Positions 1 to 8,215 of a stretch of 64,000 nucleotides of DNA are shown piece after piece (the stretch's first letter is position 1; every line of letters begins with the position of its first letter). Under the pieces are notes generated by a model, which had not been told where the DNA came from, did no database searches, and saw nothing but the letters and a program-made list of their open reading frames with translations. The stretch is taken from positions 124,001-188,000 of the forward strand of contig NZ_FOLE01000004.1 in the NCBI RefSeq assembly GCF_900112255.1, given 5' to 3'. The position numbers and the translations under genes were made by a program. The stretch is from Flexibacter flexilis DSM 6793. GTDB taxonomy: Bacteria; Bacteroidota; Bacteroidia; Cytophagales; Flexibacteraceae.

Positions 1-563
1 CAGTTGAAAATCGGAGCATCTGCACCCAAGAAATTCAGCGTAGAAGCCATCGTAGCACGAGACAAGCCCATATAGTAGTGCAAACCACCACCTAATGTTA
101 AGCTAAATTTTTTCTCTGGAGCTGGCAACACTACTGCGTATTCGTTCCAAGCATCATGAAAGAACAAACCTGGCTTTTTGGCAGCACCATAACCACCCGT
201 GCCTGTAGAGCTGGCAGCACCACCATTAGTAAAAGTTTGGTTGTTGATACCAAAGTGCGTAAGAATCATGTAACGCTTTGTTACTTGTGCGTAAAGCAAA
301 GTACGCAAACGACGCATTCCAATATCCGTACTCGAAGAAGCTCCTTCACCGTTAATGGCTGTACCTGGGTTCATTTCCGTAGAGCGGAACCAAACTTGAT
401 TCCAAGCAATCATACGAACATACTTAGAACCGTCTTCGTTGAGGTTCATTTTCAAGCCAGAGCCATAAGCATCCGAACCTTGTGCGCGAACTTGTACGGT
501 AGCCGCAACCGATAGGCATAGCGATGCCACACCTGCTAAGAGGGTAGATTTTTTAATTATCAT
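1..563 (-). CDS. Outer-membrane porin-like protein, C-terminus cut by window edge
   Basis: The reverse strand reads open from an ATG at 561-563 to base 1, so the gene continues outside the window. The N-terminus is a signal peptide (MIIKKSTLLAGVASLCLSVA) ending near a VRAQ cleavage site at about residue 28. The mature part has alternating polar and aromatic residues, with segments such as YVRMIAWNQVWFRSTEMNPG and MRRLRTLLYAQVTKRYMILT, as expected of outer-membrane beta strands. This resembles proteins annotated as porins in Bacteroidota. The family call is from memory of such sequences and no substrate can be given. A possible terminator for the upstream thioesterase gene lies about 350 bases upstream, so the porin probably has its own promoter. 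Confidence 0.7.
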   Translation of the reverse strand, partial: MIIKKSTLLAGVASLCLSVAATVQVRAQGSDAYGSGLKMNLNEDGSKYVRMIAWNQVWFRSTEMNPGTAINGEGASSSTDIGMRRLRTLLYAQVTKRYMILTHFGINNQTFTNGGAASSTGTGGYGAAKKPGLFFHDAWNEYAVVLPAPEKKFSLTLGGGLHYYMGLSRATMASTLNFLGADAPIFN

Positions 564-978
564 AGTTAATTTATGTAGGTATAATGGGTAGTTAATAGCT
601 GTCAACTTTCACGTACAAACCTCATACATCAAATTGTTGTAAAGGGTCTTAGTTGGTGTTTGTTGGACTTGGATACAATATTATGATATTACGGAATACG
701 TTTGCATGACAAATGTCATGTAAACAGAAAAAAGTTTCGATTTATGTTTGTTTTACCAAATAATATATTTTATTAAAATTTTAAAACAGAATTATATTTC
801 CTGTTAATAAAAACTTAAGCAAATCGCCGTTTTTTTATAAAAATGTTTTCATAACACTTAGAAAAGCAACAGATTTATCTAAAAAATCCAAGAAAAACAG
901 TGTTTTGAAGGCAAAAAAATAGCCTTTCAGCGATAAAAATCACTAAAAGGCTAAATTCTTTTCCAAATAAAATATGGT
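564..978. other. Gene-free AT-rich spacer
   Basis: About 415 bases separate the stop of the thioesterase gene from the porin start. Apart from the minus-strand terminator at 913-953 the stretch is AT-rich with many short A and T runs. I see no open reading frame with coding character and no RNA gene. It presumably carries the porin promoter and leader, but no clear -33/-7 pair was found. Confidence 0.5.
913..953 (-). terminator. Rho-independent terminator of the thioesterase gene
   Basis: TAGCCTTT at 920-927 pairs with AAAGGCTA at 946-953. Read on the minus strand the hairpin is followed by a run of T (the A run at 913-919 on the plus strand). It lies 26 bases beyond the stop codon of the minus-strand gene ending at 979. 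Confidence 0.75.
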
Positions 979-1368
979 TTATATTGTTCTGACCGAATCA
1001 AACAATTGCAGGATTCTTGATTTTGGAAGCAGTCTTTGTTCGGTTTGGCCTTTGGCCACAAGTCTCTGCCCTACGTGCATGGTATAATCACAAACCAAGA
1101 TTTTGCCGTCCCAACTTACAATTTTTGCCAAAACATTCACGGTTTGCCCCACCAACGCAGGGCTATGATGTTGCACGGACAAAGCAGAGCCGATTCCTTC
1201 CTCGTCGTCGGCTTTTATTTCTAACAAAAGTAAACGCCCAGCCCATTCGGCCTCGCGAGCCAACACAAACGTACTGCAAACAGGATGCACTTGTTTACCG
1301 CCAAAACTGGCCGTGTCCGCGTCCGTTACAACAAATGTGTACGATTGTGTTTTGCCCACGATTTCCAT
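979..1368 (-). CDS. Hotdog-fold thioesterase, FlK-like
   Basis: This 129-residue protein resembles the small single-domain hotdog thioesterases of the fluoroacetyl-CoA thioesterase (FlK)-like family. Supporting segments are the N-terminal VVTDADTASFGGKQVHPVCS, the central LAREAEWAG helix and the later HHSPALVGQTVNVLAKI strand region. Such enzymes hydrolyse acyl-CoA thioesters in the cytoplasm, but the substrate cannot be read from sequence. The gene ends at a clear minus-strand terminator. The secreted protein gene upstream on the same strand stops only 13 bases before this start, so the two may be co-transcribed. Confidence 0.7.
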   Translation of the reverse strand: MEIVGKTQSYTFVVTDADTASFGGKQVHPVCSTFVLAREAEWAGRLLLLEIKADDEEGIGSALSVQHHSPALVGQTVNVLAKIVSWDGKILVCDYTMHVGQRLVAKGQTEQRLLPKSRILQLFDSVRTI

Positions 1369-1381
1369 TTAGCTGAATTGA

Positions 1382-1801
1382 TTACCCTTTATGATTCTTT
1401 ACAATATATTTCTGCAAATTCGTATTGAGTGGTACTTTATAAATAAGTTTGCCCGCAGGCCCAAACACTGACAATTCGCCTTCCAAAAGGCCATCTTTAT
1501 TGGCTAACTCTTTTAGTGTGCCAATATTTACGCGTACAAATACATCTTCACTTTCTGGGTTAGGCAAAAAATAATCGTCCAATGTAGTACGGACGTGTTG
1601 AATTTTTTTGTTTTTAGTCGTTTTGACTTCTACAAATTCTACACTATTGACCATCTCAACCCCAAAGCTCACTTGAATTTTACTTTCTTCGGTCGCGTTA
1701 GAGGAATCTGGTACTGTAACTGTAATAGAGTTGGCTTGTGCAAAGCTCGTGCTCACCGATCCAAATGTGAGAAAAAACGAGCAAATAATACCGTATTTCA
1801 T
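1382..1801 (-). CDS. Small secreted protein of unknown function
   Basis: The 139-residue product starts with a signal peptide (MKYGIICSFFLTFGSVSTSF, cleavage after FAQA). The mature part is rich in beta-prone residues (SITVTVPDSS, KIQVSFGVEMV, VFVRVNIGTL) and ends with a short basic tail. No family was recognised. It is likely periplasmic or exported and may share a transcript with the thioesterase gene immediately downstream. Confidence 0.65.
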   Translation of the reverse strand: MKYGIICSFFLTFGSVSTSFAQANSITVTVPDSSNATEESKIQVSFGVEMVNSVEFVEVKTTKNKKIQHVRTTLDDYFLPNPESEDVFVRVNIGTLKELANKDGLLEGELSVFGPAGKLIYKVPLNTNLQKYIVKNHKG

Positions 1802-2292
1802 AAGTATTAATCAAAATAGTTTAGAGATGATAATAAAAGTTTCAGAAAACACACTCCAGCTAAAAATTTTGCAATAGTGTAAGTATTTGTAAAAAATATT
1901 GTGGTTGGCCTGTGAGCTTGTTTTTTAGGTTTTGAGCCCCTGCTACCACCAATAACAGCCATTACATTTCTTAACTTTAAGGTAAAAAGCTGTTAATGAA
2001 CAATACTACCTACAATCCTCTTGCCAAACACTTAGCATTGTTGTGTGTTCCTAAATTTGATACTGCAGCCAACAGAAGGTAACAATAGCCCAAAAGAAGG
2101 CTATGTAATAAATAAAATGTAGCGCAACATGCATTTTACTGGTCTTATCCAAAAACAAAACCATAGATTCACAAAACGACTACAATGAACCCTAAAATCT
2201 CACATTAAAGAATAGATGTTAGAAATGTCTTGCAAAACGTATAAAAACACACGGGGATTTCTGCTAAATTTGCAAAAAATTAACAGTTAAGT
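1802..2292. other. Divergent intergenic region without a gene
   Basis: About 490 bases lie between the minus-strand secreted protein and the plus-strand cyanophycinase. Only short unconvincing frames are present. A TAAATTTG box at 2265-2272 fits the Bacteroidota -7 consensus and sits 20 bases before the cyanophycinase start, but no -33 element at the right distance was seen. Confidence 0.45.
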
Positions 2293-3156
2293 ATGGAAGC
2301 ACCCAAAGGTAAACTTATCGCCATCGGCGGCAACGTAGATATTGGCACAGACGAAAAAGGCAGCGTGGCAGACTCTTCTATTCACTTTTTTGAGTTTGGC
2401 ATTTTGCAGCGCATTTTATCAGAAATGAAAGGGCGTGAATCCGTAATTGAGGTGATTACGACCGCTTCGCTTATTCCTGAAGAAATCGGCCAAAGCTATT
2501 TGGAAGCCTTTGCGCGTTTGGGTTGCCATACGGCTAACGTCATGCACATCAAAAATCGCCTTGACACGGCCAATCCCGAATATTTGGAGCGTATTCAGAA
2601 AGCCGACGGCGTATTGTTTACAGGCGGCAATCAGCTTAGACTAAGTTCCATTTATGGCGGAACGGAAATTTTGTGCACCATGCAACGCCGCTATCAAACC
2701 GAAAATTTTTTGATAGCAGGCACAAGCGCGGGGGCAATGGCCATGTCCAGCACCATGATTTACGAAGGCGAAAGTTCAGAAGCCTTGTTCAAGGGTGAAG
2801 TAAAAATTTCAACAGGTTTTGACTTTATCAGCAACGTAATTATTGATACACATTTTATTACAAGAGGTCGTTTTGGGCGTTTGGCGCAATCGGTAGCCAG
2901 CAATCCCGCTTGCATTGGCTTGGGCTTGGGCGAAGACACTGGCGTACTCATCACCAACGGCAACCACTTGGAAACCATCGGTTCGGGCTTGGTGCTCATT
3001 TTTGACGGCCACGAAATGAAACATACCAATATTGCAGAGTTGCCAGAAGGTTTCCCGATTTCGATTGAGCACCTTATTGTACACGTGTTGGCCAAAGGCA
3101 ATAGTTATTTGTTGCGCGAACGTGCCTTTATTCCGACGACAGAACTTTCAGTCTAA
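2293..3156 (+). CDS. cphB: Cyanophycinase (peptidase family S51)
   Basis: This 287-residue cytoplasmic protein has the S51 architecture: an N-terminal KLIAIGGNVDIG strand, FTGGNQLRL near residues 109-116, and the nucleophile elbow GTSAGAMAMS with Ser145. Cyanophycinase is an exopeptidase that degrades multi-L-arginyl-poly-L-aspartate to beta-Asp-Arg dipeptides. Family length is about 270-290, so the gene looks full length. No cyanophycin synthetase lies in the window, so the enzyme may use imported polymer or an isoaspartyl dipeptide. The next gene starts 24 bases downstream. Confidence 0.88.
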   Translation: MEAPKGKLIAIGGNVDIGTDEKGSVADSSIHFFEFGILQRILSEMKGRESVIEVITTASLIPEEIGQSYLEAFARLGCHTANVMHIKNRLDTANPEYLERIQKADGVLFTGGNQLRLSSIYGGTEILCTMQRRYQTENFLIAGTSAGAMAMSSTMIYEGESSEALFKGEVKISTGFDFISNVIIDTHFITRGRFGRLAQSVASNPACIGLGLGEDTGVLITNGNHLETIGSGLVLIFDGHEMKHTNIAELPEGFPISIEHLIVHVLAKGNSYLLRERAFIPTTELSV

Positions 3157-3180
3157 ATTTTTTTAGACAATATTTACCCC

Positions 3181-3735
3181 ATGAATCCCACCAAAACAGA
3201 AATACAATACAAGGCCGTAGTGGCAGAATGTCGCGCCCTTTTCGAGAAGAAAAACAAAGATTATGGCACGGCTTGGCGCATTTTGCGTTTGTCTTCTATT
3301 ACCGACCAAATTTATATCAAAGCCAACCGCATTCGTTCGGTGCAGGAAAAAGGCACGCAAAAAGTAGCCGATAATCTGCGCGATGAGTTTATCGGAATGA
3401 TTAACTATTCGGTTATGGCCTTGATTCAGCAGGAACTACCCGCCGATGCCGAATTGGATTTGCCTTACGAGTTCGTGAGCCAATTGTACGACAAACACAT
3501 CGCAGAAACGTGGGCTTTGTTGGAAAATAAAAATCATGATTATGGCGAGGCTTGGCGCAGTATGCGCGTAAGTTCTATTACCGACATTATTTTGATGAAG
3601 ATATTTAGAATTAAACAAATCGAAGATAATGACGGTCGCACAATCGTTTCCGAAGGCGTGGCCGCCAATTATCAGGACATTATCAACTACGCAGTTTTTG
3701 CGCTAATCCTCCAAACCGAAAACGTTAGTGCCTAA
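3181..3735 (+). CDS. DUF1599 protein, two tandem nucleotide-modification-associated domains
   Basis: The 184-residue protein consists of two copies of one domain. KNKDYGTAWRILRLSSITDQ near residue 24 is repeated as KNHDYGEAWRSMRVSSITDI near residue 119, each followed by a helix of the type IYIKANRIRSVQEKG. This is the DUF1599 family, common in Bacteroidota and found by others near nucleotide metabolism genes. The biochemical role is not established. It lies in the same orientation between cyanophycinase and the deazaguanine gene queE, which fits a nucleotide-related role but does not prove it. Confidence 0.85.
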   Translation: MNPTKTEIQYKAVVAECRALFEKKNKDYGTAWRILRLSSITDQIYIKANRIRSVQEKGTQKVADNLRDEFIGMINYSVMALIQQELPADAELDLPYEFVSQLYDKHIAETWALLENKNHDYGEAWRSMRVSSITDIILMKIFRIKQIEDNDGRTIVSEGVAANYQDIINYAVFALILQTENVSA

Positions 3736-3834
3736 TATTCAGGGCAAAAAGTTTGCAGATTAAATATTTGCAAGCGTACTTTGCGCCCCTCAATTATTGA
3801 GCGAAGAATATTTATACTTATTTTATTTGGTGTC

Positions 3835-4482
3835 GTGTTTACAGCAAAACTAAAAACAAAACAGGCTATCGAAACCCAAGATTTCCAAACGCTGCCCGTC
3901 ATGGAGGCGTTCTATACCATACAAGGCGAAGGCCGCTATCAGGGCACAGCAGCCTATTTTATCCGCTTAGGCGGTTGTGATGTGGGCTGTCATTGGTGCG
4001 ATGTGAAAGAGTCGTGGGACGCGGAAGCGCACCCGCAACAAAGCATCGAAGAGATAGTGGAACAAGCCAGCAAATACCCAAGTCGCGTGGCCGTCATTAC
4101 GGGCGGCGAGCCGCTTATGCACAATCTGGACGCGCTTTGCGAAGCTCTACATTTGCAAGGTTTCCGCACGCATCTGGAAACGTCGGGCGCGTATCCGCTT
4201 ACAGGGCATTGGGATTGGGTTTGCCTTTCTCCCAAAAAATTCAAAAAGCCTTTGGCTGAAGTGTGCCAAGCCGCCGACGAACTGAAAGTAGTCATCTACA
4301 ACAAGTTTGATTTTGAGTGGGCAGAATCTTATTCGCAGCAAGTTGGCAAAGATTGTACGCTGCTTTTGCAACCCGAATGGGACAGAACCGAACTCATGTT
4401 GCCGCTGATGATTTCCTATATCAAGCAGCATCCGCAATGGCGAATGTCTTTGCAAATGCACAAATACATTAACGTTCCCTAA
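3835..4482 (+). CDS. queE: 7-carboxy-7-deazaguanine synthase
   Basis: QueE is a radical-SAM enzyme converting 6-carboxy-5,6,7,8-tetrahydropterin to 7-carboxy-7-deazaguanine in queuosine/preQ0 synthesis. The sequence MEAFYTIQGEG is followed by the cluster motif CDVGCHWC, the C-x3-C-x2-C spacing typical of QueE (Cys48, 52 and 55 from the chosen start), and later by VAVITGGEPL. The frame is open from 3781 (TTG), but related proteins begin about 22 residues before MEAFYT, which fits the GTG at 3835, giving 215 residues. The start is inferred. No other queuosine gene is in the window. A strong hairpin terminator follows the stop. Confidence 0.87.
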   Translation: MFTAKLKTKQAIETQDFQTLPVMEAFYTIQGEGRYQGTAAYFIRLGGCDVGCHWCDVKESWDAEAHPQQSIEEIVEQASKYPSRVAVITGGEPLMHNLDALCEALHLQGFRTHLETSGAYPLTGHWDWVCLSPKKFKKPLAEVCQAADELKVVIYNKFDFEWAESYSQQVGKDCTLLLQPEWDRTELMLPLMISYIKQHPQWRMSLQMHKYINVP

Positions 4483-4500
4483 TATTTCGGAAGGAATACA

Positions 4501-4540
4501 AAAGCACAACACCAAATCCACAGCGTGTTGTGCTTTTTGT
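4501..4540 (+). terminator. Rho-independent terminator of queE
   Basis: AAAGCACAACAC at 4501-4512 pairs with GTGTTGTGCTTT at 4525-4536, a perfect 12-base stem followed by T residues, 18 bases after the queE stop. Confidence 0.85.
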
Positions 4541-4690
4541 TTTTAGGCAAAAATTGTAGTGATAATATCGTTACAAAATCTCATAACATTGAAGAACTTT
4601 CTACCCCAAAAATAACTTATATACTTTTGGTGGTTTCTAACTTTTTTGTTTAACCAGCAAAAACATTCCACAACCCAAACAACACTATAA

Positions 4691-4720
4691 CCTTCTTGGC
4701 TTTTTAAGAAGGTGTTTTTT
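4691..4720 (+). terminator. Second hairpin with T tract upstream of the MFS gene
   Basis: CCTTCTT at 4691-4697 pairs with AAGAAGG at 4706-4712 and is followed by GTTTTTTT. It sits 36-65 bases before the MFS exporter start, so it may act as an attenuator or as a backup terminator for queE readthrough. Confidence 0.5.
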
Positions 4721-4755
4721 TATTTAAAAACACACAATAAACTCAGAAACAAATA

Positions 4756-5919
4756 ATGATTGACAAAAGAATTTTGCCGTTGGCAATTGGCGGTTTGGGC
4801 ATTGGCACAACGGAATTTGCGATTATGGGATTACTGCCCGACATCGCCAAAACGCTACAAATCAGTATTCCAGAAGCTGGGCATTTTATTTCGGCTTACG
4901 CGCTGGGCGTGGTGATTGGTGCACCGTTGCTTATTGGCTATTCGGTCAAATTTCCGCCCAAAAAAGTATTAATTGGCCTGATGGTGCTGTTTACGATTTT
5001 CAACGGACTTTCGGCCATTGCACCAAATTACGGCCTTATGCTCCTGATTCGTTTTATGTCGGGCTTGCCACATGGTGCATTTTTTGGAGTCGGGACGGTG
5101 GTTGCTTCCCGATTAGCCAGCAAAGGCAAAGAAGCCATGTACATCGCCCTGATGTTTTCGGGGCTGACGGTCGCTAATTTGGCAATGGTGCCTTTGGTTA
5201 CGTACATCGGGCACGTGTATAGCTGGCGTTGGTATTTTGTGGTTGTTACCTTTATTGGCTTGGCTACGTTGCTGGCCTTGTATCGCTGGTTGCCTGTGGT
5301 GGAAGGCAGTAGCAACAAACATTACAAAGAGGAACTGCATTTTATCCGAAGCCGCGAAAGTTGGTACGTGTTGCTTATCACGGCCATTGGCTTCGGTGGC
5401 TTGTTTACGTGGTTGAGCTACATTACGCCACTAATGACACATGTATCTGGTTTTGAGGAAACTACCATGGCGTATGTCATGATATTGGCGGGTGCGGGAA
5501 TGGTGGTCGGCAATTTGCTGGGCGGCTACCTCACCGACAAGTTAGGCGCAGCCCAAACCACTACCCTACTGCTTTTCTGCATGATGGCGGCCTTAGTCGG
5601 TGTGTTTTTCTTTTCGTCGAACCCTACGGTTTCGTTGGTGCTTACGTTTGTGTGCGGGGCTTTGTCCATGTCGGTAGGTTCGCCTATCAACATGATGATG
5701 ATGAAAGCCGCGCCCAATGCCGAAATGATGGCCGCCGCTTTTATGCAAGCAGCCTTCAATATTGCCAACTCGGCAGGTGCGTATCTGGGCGGGATTCCGT
5801 TGTTGTATGGTTTGCCCTACAATTATCCGTCGTTGGTGGGCGTGGCCATGACGTTAGGCGGCTTGCTGATTAGTGCCCGTTATTTGTTCAAATATCGCGA
5901 CGTAAAGCCTAATTTATAA
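4756..5919 (+). CDS. Major facilitator superfamily transporter, AraJ/YdhP-like efflux type
   Basis: The 387-residue protein has about twelve hydrophobic segments and the N-terminal pattern LPLAIGGLGIGTTEFAIMGL seen in the AraJ/YdhP/CmlR group of MFS exporters. The positively charged loop with DKLG near residue 260 agrees with MFS topology. Family members export sugars, arabinosides or drugs, and no substrate can be assigned. The gene is full length and stands alone between a hairpin upstream and a strong bidirectional terminator downstream. Confidence 0.85.
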   Translation: MIDKRILPLAIGGLGIGTTEFAIMGLLPDIAKTLQISIPEAGHFISAYALGVVIGAPLLIGYSVKFPPKKVLIGLMVLFTIFNGLSAIAPNYGLMLLIRFMSGLPHGAFFGVGTVVASRLASKGKEAMYIALMFSGLTVANLAMVPLVTYIGHVYSWRWYFVVVTFIGLATLLALYRWLPVVEGSSNKHYKEELHFIRSRESWYVLLITAIGFGGLFTWLSYITPLMTHVSGFEETTMAYVMILAGAGMVVGNLLGGYLTDKLGAAQTTTLLLFCMMAALVGVFFFSSNPTVSLVLTFVCGALSMSVGSPINMMMMKAAPNAEMMAAAFMQAAFNIANSAGAYLGGIPLLYGLPYNYPSLVGVAMTLGGLLISARYLFKYRDVKPNL

Positions 5920-5932
5920 GATTAACAAAAAC

Positions 5933-5976
5933 AAAAAAGTGCGCATGATTCGGAGATAAATCACGCGCACTTTTTT
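5933..5976. terminator. Bidirectional terminator between the MFS gene and a secreted protein gene
   Basis: AAAAAAGTGCGC at 5933-5944 pairs with GCGCACTTTTTT at 5965-5976. The A and T tracts make it symmetrical, and it lies between two convergent genes. Confidence 0.88.
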
Positions 5977-6004
5977 GTTTGGGATACACCTCAATTGCCT
6001 GAAA

Positions 6005-7060
6005 TTATGGTGTTTTGGTGTAGGTAGCCGAGCCATCTACATTCAAATAAAATTTGTAGGTATAAGTACCATTAGAGACAATAGCTGCCCCATCTACCTC
6101 GGCTGTACCATCAGCCAAATTGTCGCCATAGTACGTATTATCTATAACAAATCGAAATTGAGGGGCATTTGATGTGATATAAAAATAATTACCTGCTACA
6201 TTATATTGCATCTGAATATAGCTATTGTAAGTCAAATTTGCTCCAATAGACGCAATATCATATTGATACTGGCTTCCATTATAGTTCATATAAATGCGAT
6301 AAAAACCACTGGATGTTATTTTAATAGCAGAGCCATTTTGAACTAAAGTACCAGAGGTGCTATTGCTGTTTCCACCATACACTACACTCGAATTAGGCGC
6401 AGCCAAAAACTTAATTTGCGTACCAGCCGCAAAATATTTGTATCCAGTAAAACTATTACCACTACCCGAACCTGCTAATTGCAGTGCATTGGTAGCGTCC
6501 CAGTTATTAAATGTTCCATACAAATACAACTCTGTTGGGGTGCCGCCGCTACTCGTATTTGAGGTTGGCAAAGAAAGTTGTCCGTTATTATCAACGGTTA
6601 GTTGATAAGGTGTTCCGTTGGGAGCCACTAACGTAACGCCCTCACCCGCAGTCGCTACCAAACTTTTGGCGGCCATGGCATACGGAACGCTCATGAGTTG
6701 ATTCGTCCCCACCAACGTGTAATTCGTTCCGCCGCTTGGGTCTATTTCTACTTTCAAAAATTTATTGTTGGTAACCCAGTTAATAGTCGCAAAAGTGCCC
6801 GTTACAGGTGTTCCTTGCCCAATATTGAGGTTAAACAAACCTTGTGCATTGGTTGTTTTGGTGTGCGTTTCGGCATAAACGGCTGTACCTGTAATGGAAT
6901 TATCAATAATAGAAATCCTAACGCCAACGTTGCCATTAGCGACAGGAGCACCACTTGTCCCAAAAGCAATTGCCTGATAACTAATTCCTTGCGGAACTTG
7001 CGCCATCACTGTCACGCAGCAAAAAATGGCCATCAATAGCAGTAAAATATTTTTTCTCAT
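6005..7060 (-). CDS. Secreted protein with SusE/SusF-like carbohydrate-binding C-terminus
   Basis: This 351-residue protein starts with a signal peptide (MRKNILLLLMAIFCCVTVMA). Residues about 22-160 carry the Bacteroidota pattern VPQGISYQAIAF...NVGVRISI...LVGTNQLMSVPYAMAAKS, found at the base of many surface proteins. The C-terminal half contains ELYLYGTFNNWDATNALQLA and KFYLNVDGSATYTKTP, resembling the starch-binding domains of SusE/SusF. I infer an exported sugar-binding or adhesive protein. No SusC/D pair and no T9SS sorting domain is present, so the export route beyond the inner membrane is unclear. Confidence 0.65.
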   Translation of the reverse strand: MRKNILLLLMAIFCCVTVMAQVPQGISYQAIAFGTSGAPVANGNVGVRISIIDNSITGTAVYAETHTKTTNAQGLFNLNIGQGTPVTGTFATINWVTNNKFLKVEIDPSGGTNYTLVGTNQLMSVPYAMAAKSLVATAGEGVTLVAPNGTPYQLTVDNNGQLSLPTSNTSSGGTPTELYLYGTFNNWDATNALQLAGSGSGNSFTGYKYFAAGTQIKFLAAPNSSVVYGGNSNSTSGTLVQNGSAIKITSSGFYRIYMNYNGSQYQYDIASIGANLTYNSYIQMQYNVAGNYFYITSNAPQFRFVIDNTYYGDNLADGTAEVDGAAIVSNGTYTYKFYLNVDGSATYTKTP

Positions 7061-7165
7061 GCTTAATTGTTTTAAATAAACTGAATGTATTATTAAATTA
7101 AGCTGTAAAGCTACATACTGCCGTATTACTTTACAACTATATCACGTATCTAATTTTCCTTGATA

Positions 7166-8119
7166 TTATATTCTGTTGGTCATGGTGTATTTTTTTGGTT
7201 TTGTGCCAATATGTTCTTCAAACACGCGGCTAAAATGGCTCAAATTCGTGAAACCCAAGCGATAACCCACTTCCGAAACCGATAAGTTTTGTTCGGCTAA
7301 TAGCCGCGCCGCCTCCTTCATCCTCAATTCCTGATAATAACAGAAAATACTATTACCAAAAATTTGCTTAAACAGTAATTTGAGTTTGGTCGGACTCATA
7401 TTTGCCAACACGGCCAAATCTTTGATGAGCGGCGGCGTATTCAAATTATCAAGTATCTGATTTTTAACCTTATAAATATTGGCTACGTCGTGGACGTTGA
7501 GGGCAAAAACTTGCCGCTCGGCACGCTTCTGCAACTCCATGAGCAGCCGACAAACCAACTCTTCGGCTTTTATTTTCAAAAAAAATAGTGCTAAACTTTC
7601 ATCTACCGACTCGTTTAATATTTCCGCTACAACCTTCTGAAGAGTTGGCGAAATCATTTGTTCGAACAAAAGCGGCTGCGTGTTGCGCAACAAACTCGCC
7701 AATATGGGCGACTGCTCCCAAGTACTTAATTGTTGGCACAGATACGCGGCATCTATTTCGATGTTGATGGTGGCCGTGTGGCTATGGACAGGAATCATCG
7801 CGTCGGCTTGTAACGTACTGGTCGCAATCAGAACGGAAGGTTGTGCGTTGGGCGGCAAATCGGCGTGCGGGAAAATGTGTTGAAATTTAAATAACAGCCG
7901 ATGCGCCGAAAAACCATCTTCCACATTTTTTAAGGTAACGTCTTGGTGCAGATGATAATTAAAAATAAAAAGTCGGATGTTTTCATTGAGTACAAAACCC
8001 GCACAATAGCCATTTCCAAACTTTTCGGGAATTTCCAAACGCCCTCTGTGCACTTCCGCGCCCAACCATTGCCCCAATGCCAATAAAATATTCGGCGTAG
8101 ATATTGTTTTTTCTTTCAA
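7166..8119 (-). CDS. AraC-family transcriptional regulator
   Basis: The 317-residue protein has an N-terminal effector-type region and a C-terminal AraC DNA-binding domain of two helix-turn-helices. The sequence LNTPPLIKDLAVLANMSPTK leads into the first helix-turn-helix, and SVSEVGYRLGFTNLSHFSRV is the second. It is transcribed away from the Tet(X)-like gene, with only 96 bases between the two starts. This divergent layout suggests it controls that gene, which is inference. Confidence 0.87.
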   Translation of the reverse strand: MKEKTISTPNILLALGQWLGAEVHRGRLEIPEKFGNGYCAGFVLNENIRLFIFNYHLHQDVTLKNVEDGFSAHRLLFKFQHIFPHADLPPNAQPSVLIATSTLQADAMIPVHSHTATINIEIDAAYLCQQLSTWEQSPILASLLRNTQPLLFEQMISPTLQKVVAEILNESVDESLALFFLKIKAEELVCRLLMELQKRAERQVFALNVHDVANIYKVKNQILDNLNTPPLIKDLAVLANMSPTKLKLLFKQIFGNSIFCYYQELRMKEAARLLAEQNLSVSEVGYRLGFTNLSHFSRVFEEHIGTKPKKYTMTNRI

Positions 8120-8215
8120 TGTCTTTTGTAGCTATTTTATAGGCTAATATAGTTATTTTATCTTTAAATGGCGTAATAATTTTGTGGCATAGAAATATAA
8201 AACAATCCCAATCGT

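Noticed and set aside
3781-3834. Upstream extension of queE from the TTG at 3781
   Set aside because: The added hydrophobic residues do not match QueE proteins, and the GTG at 3835 gives the length expected for the family.
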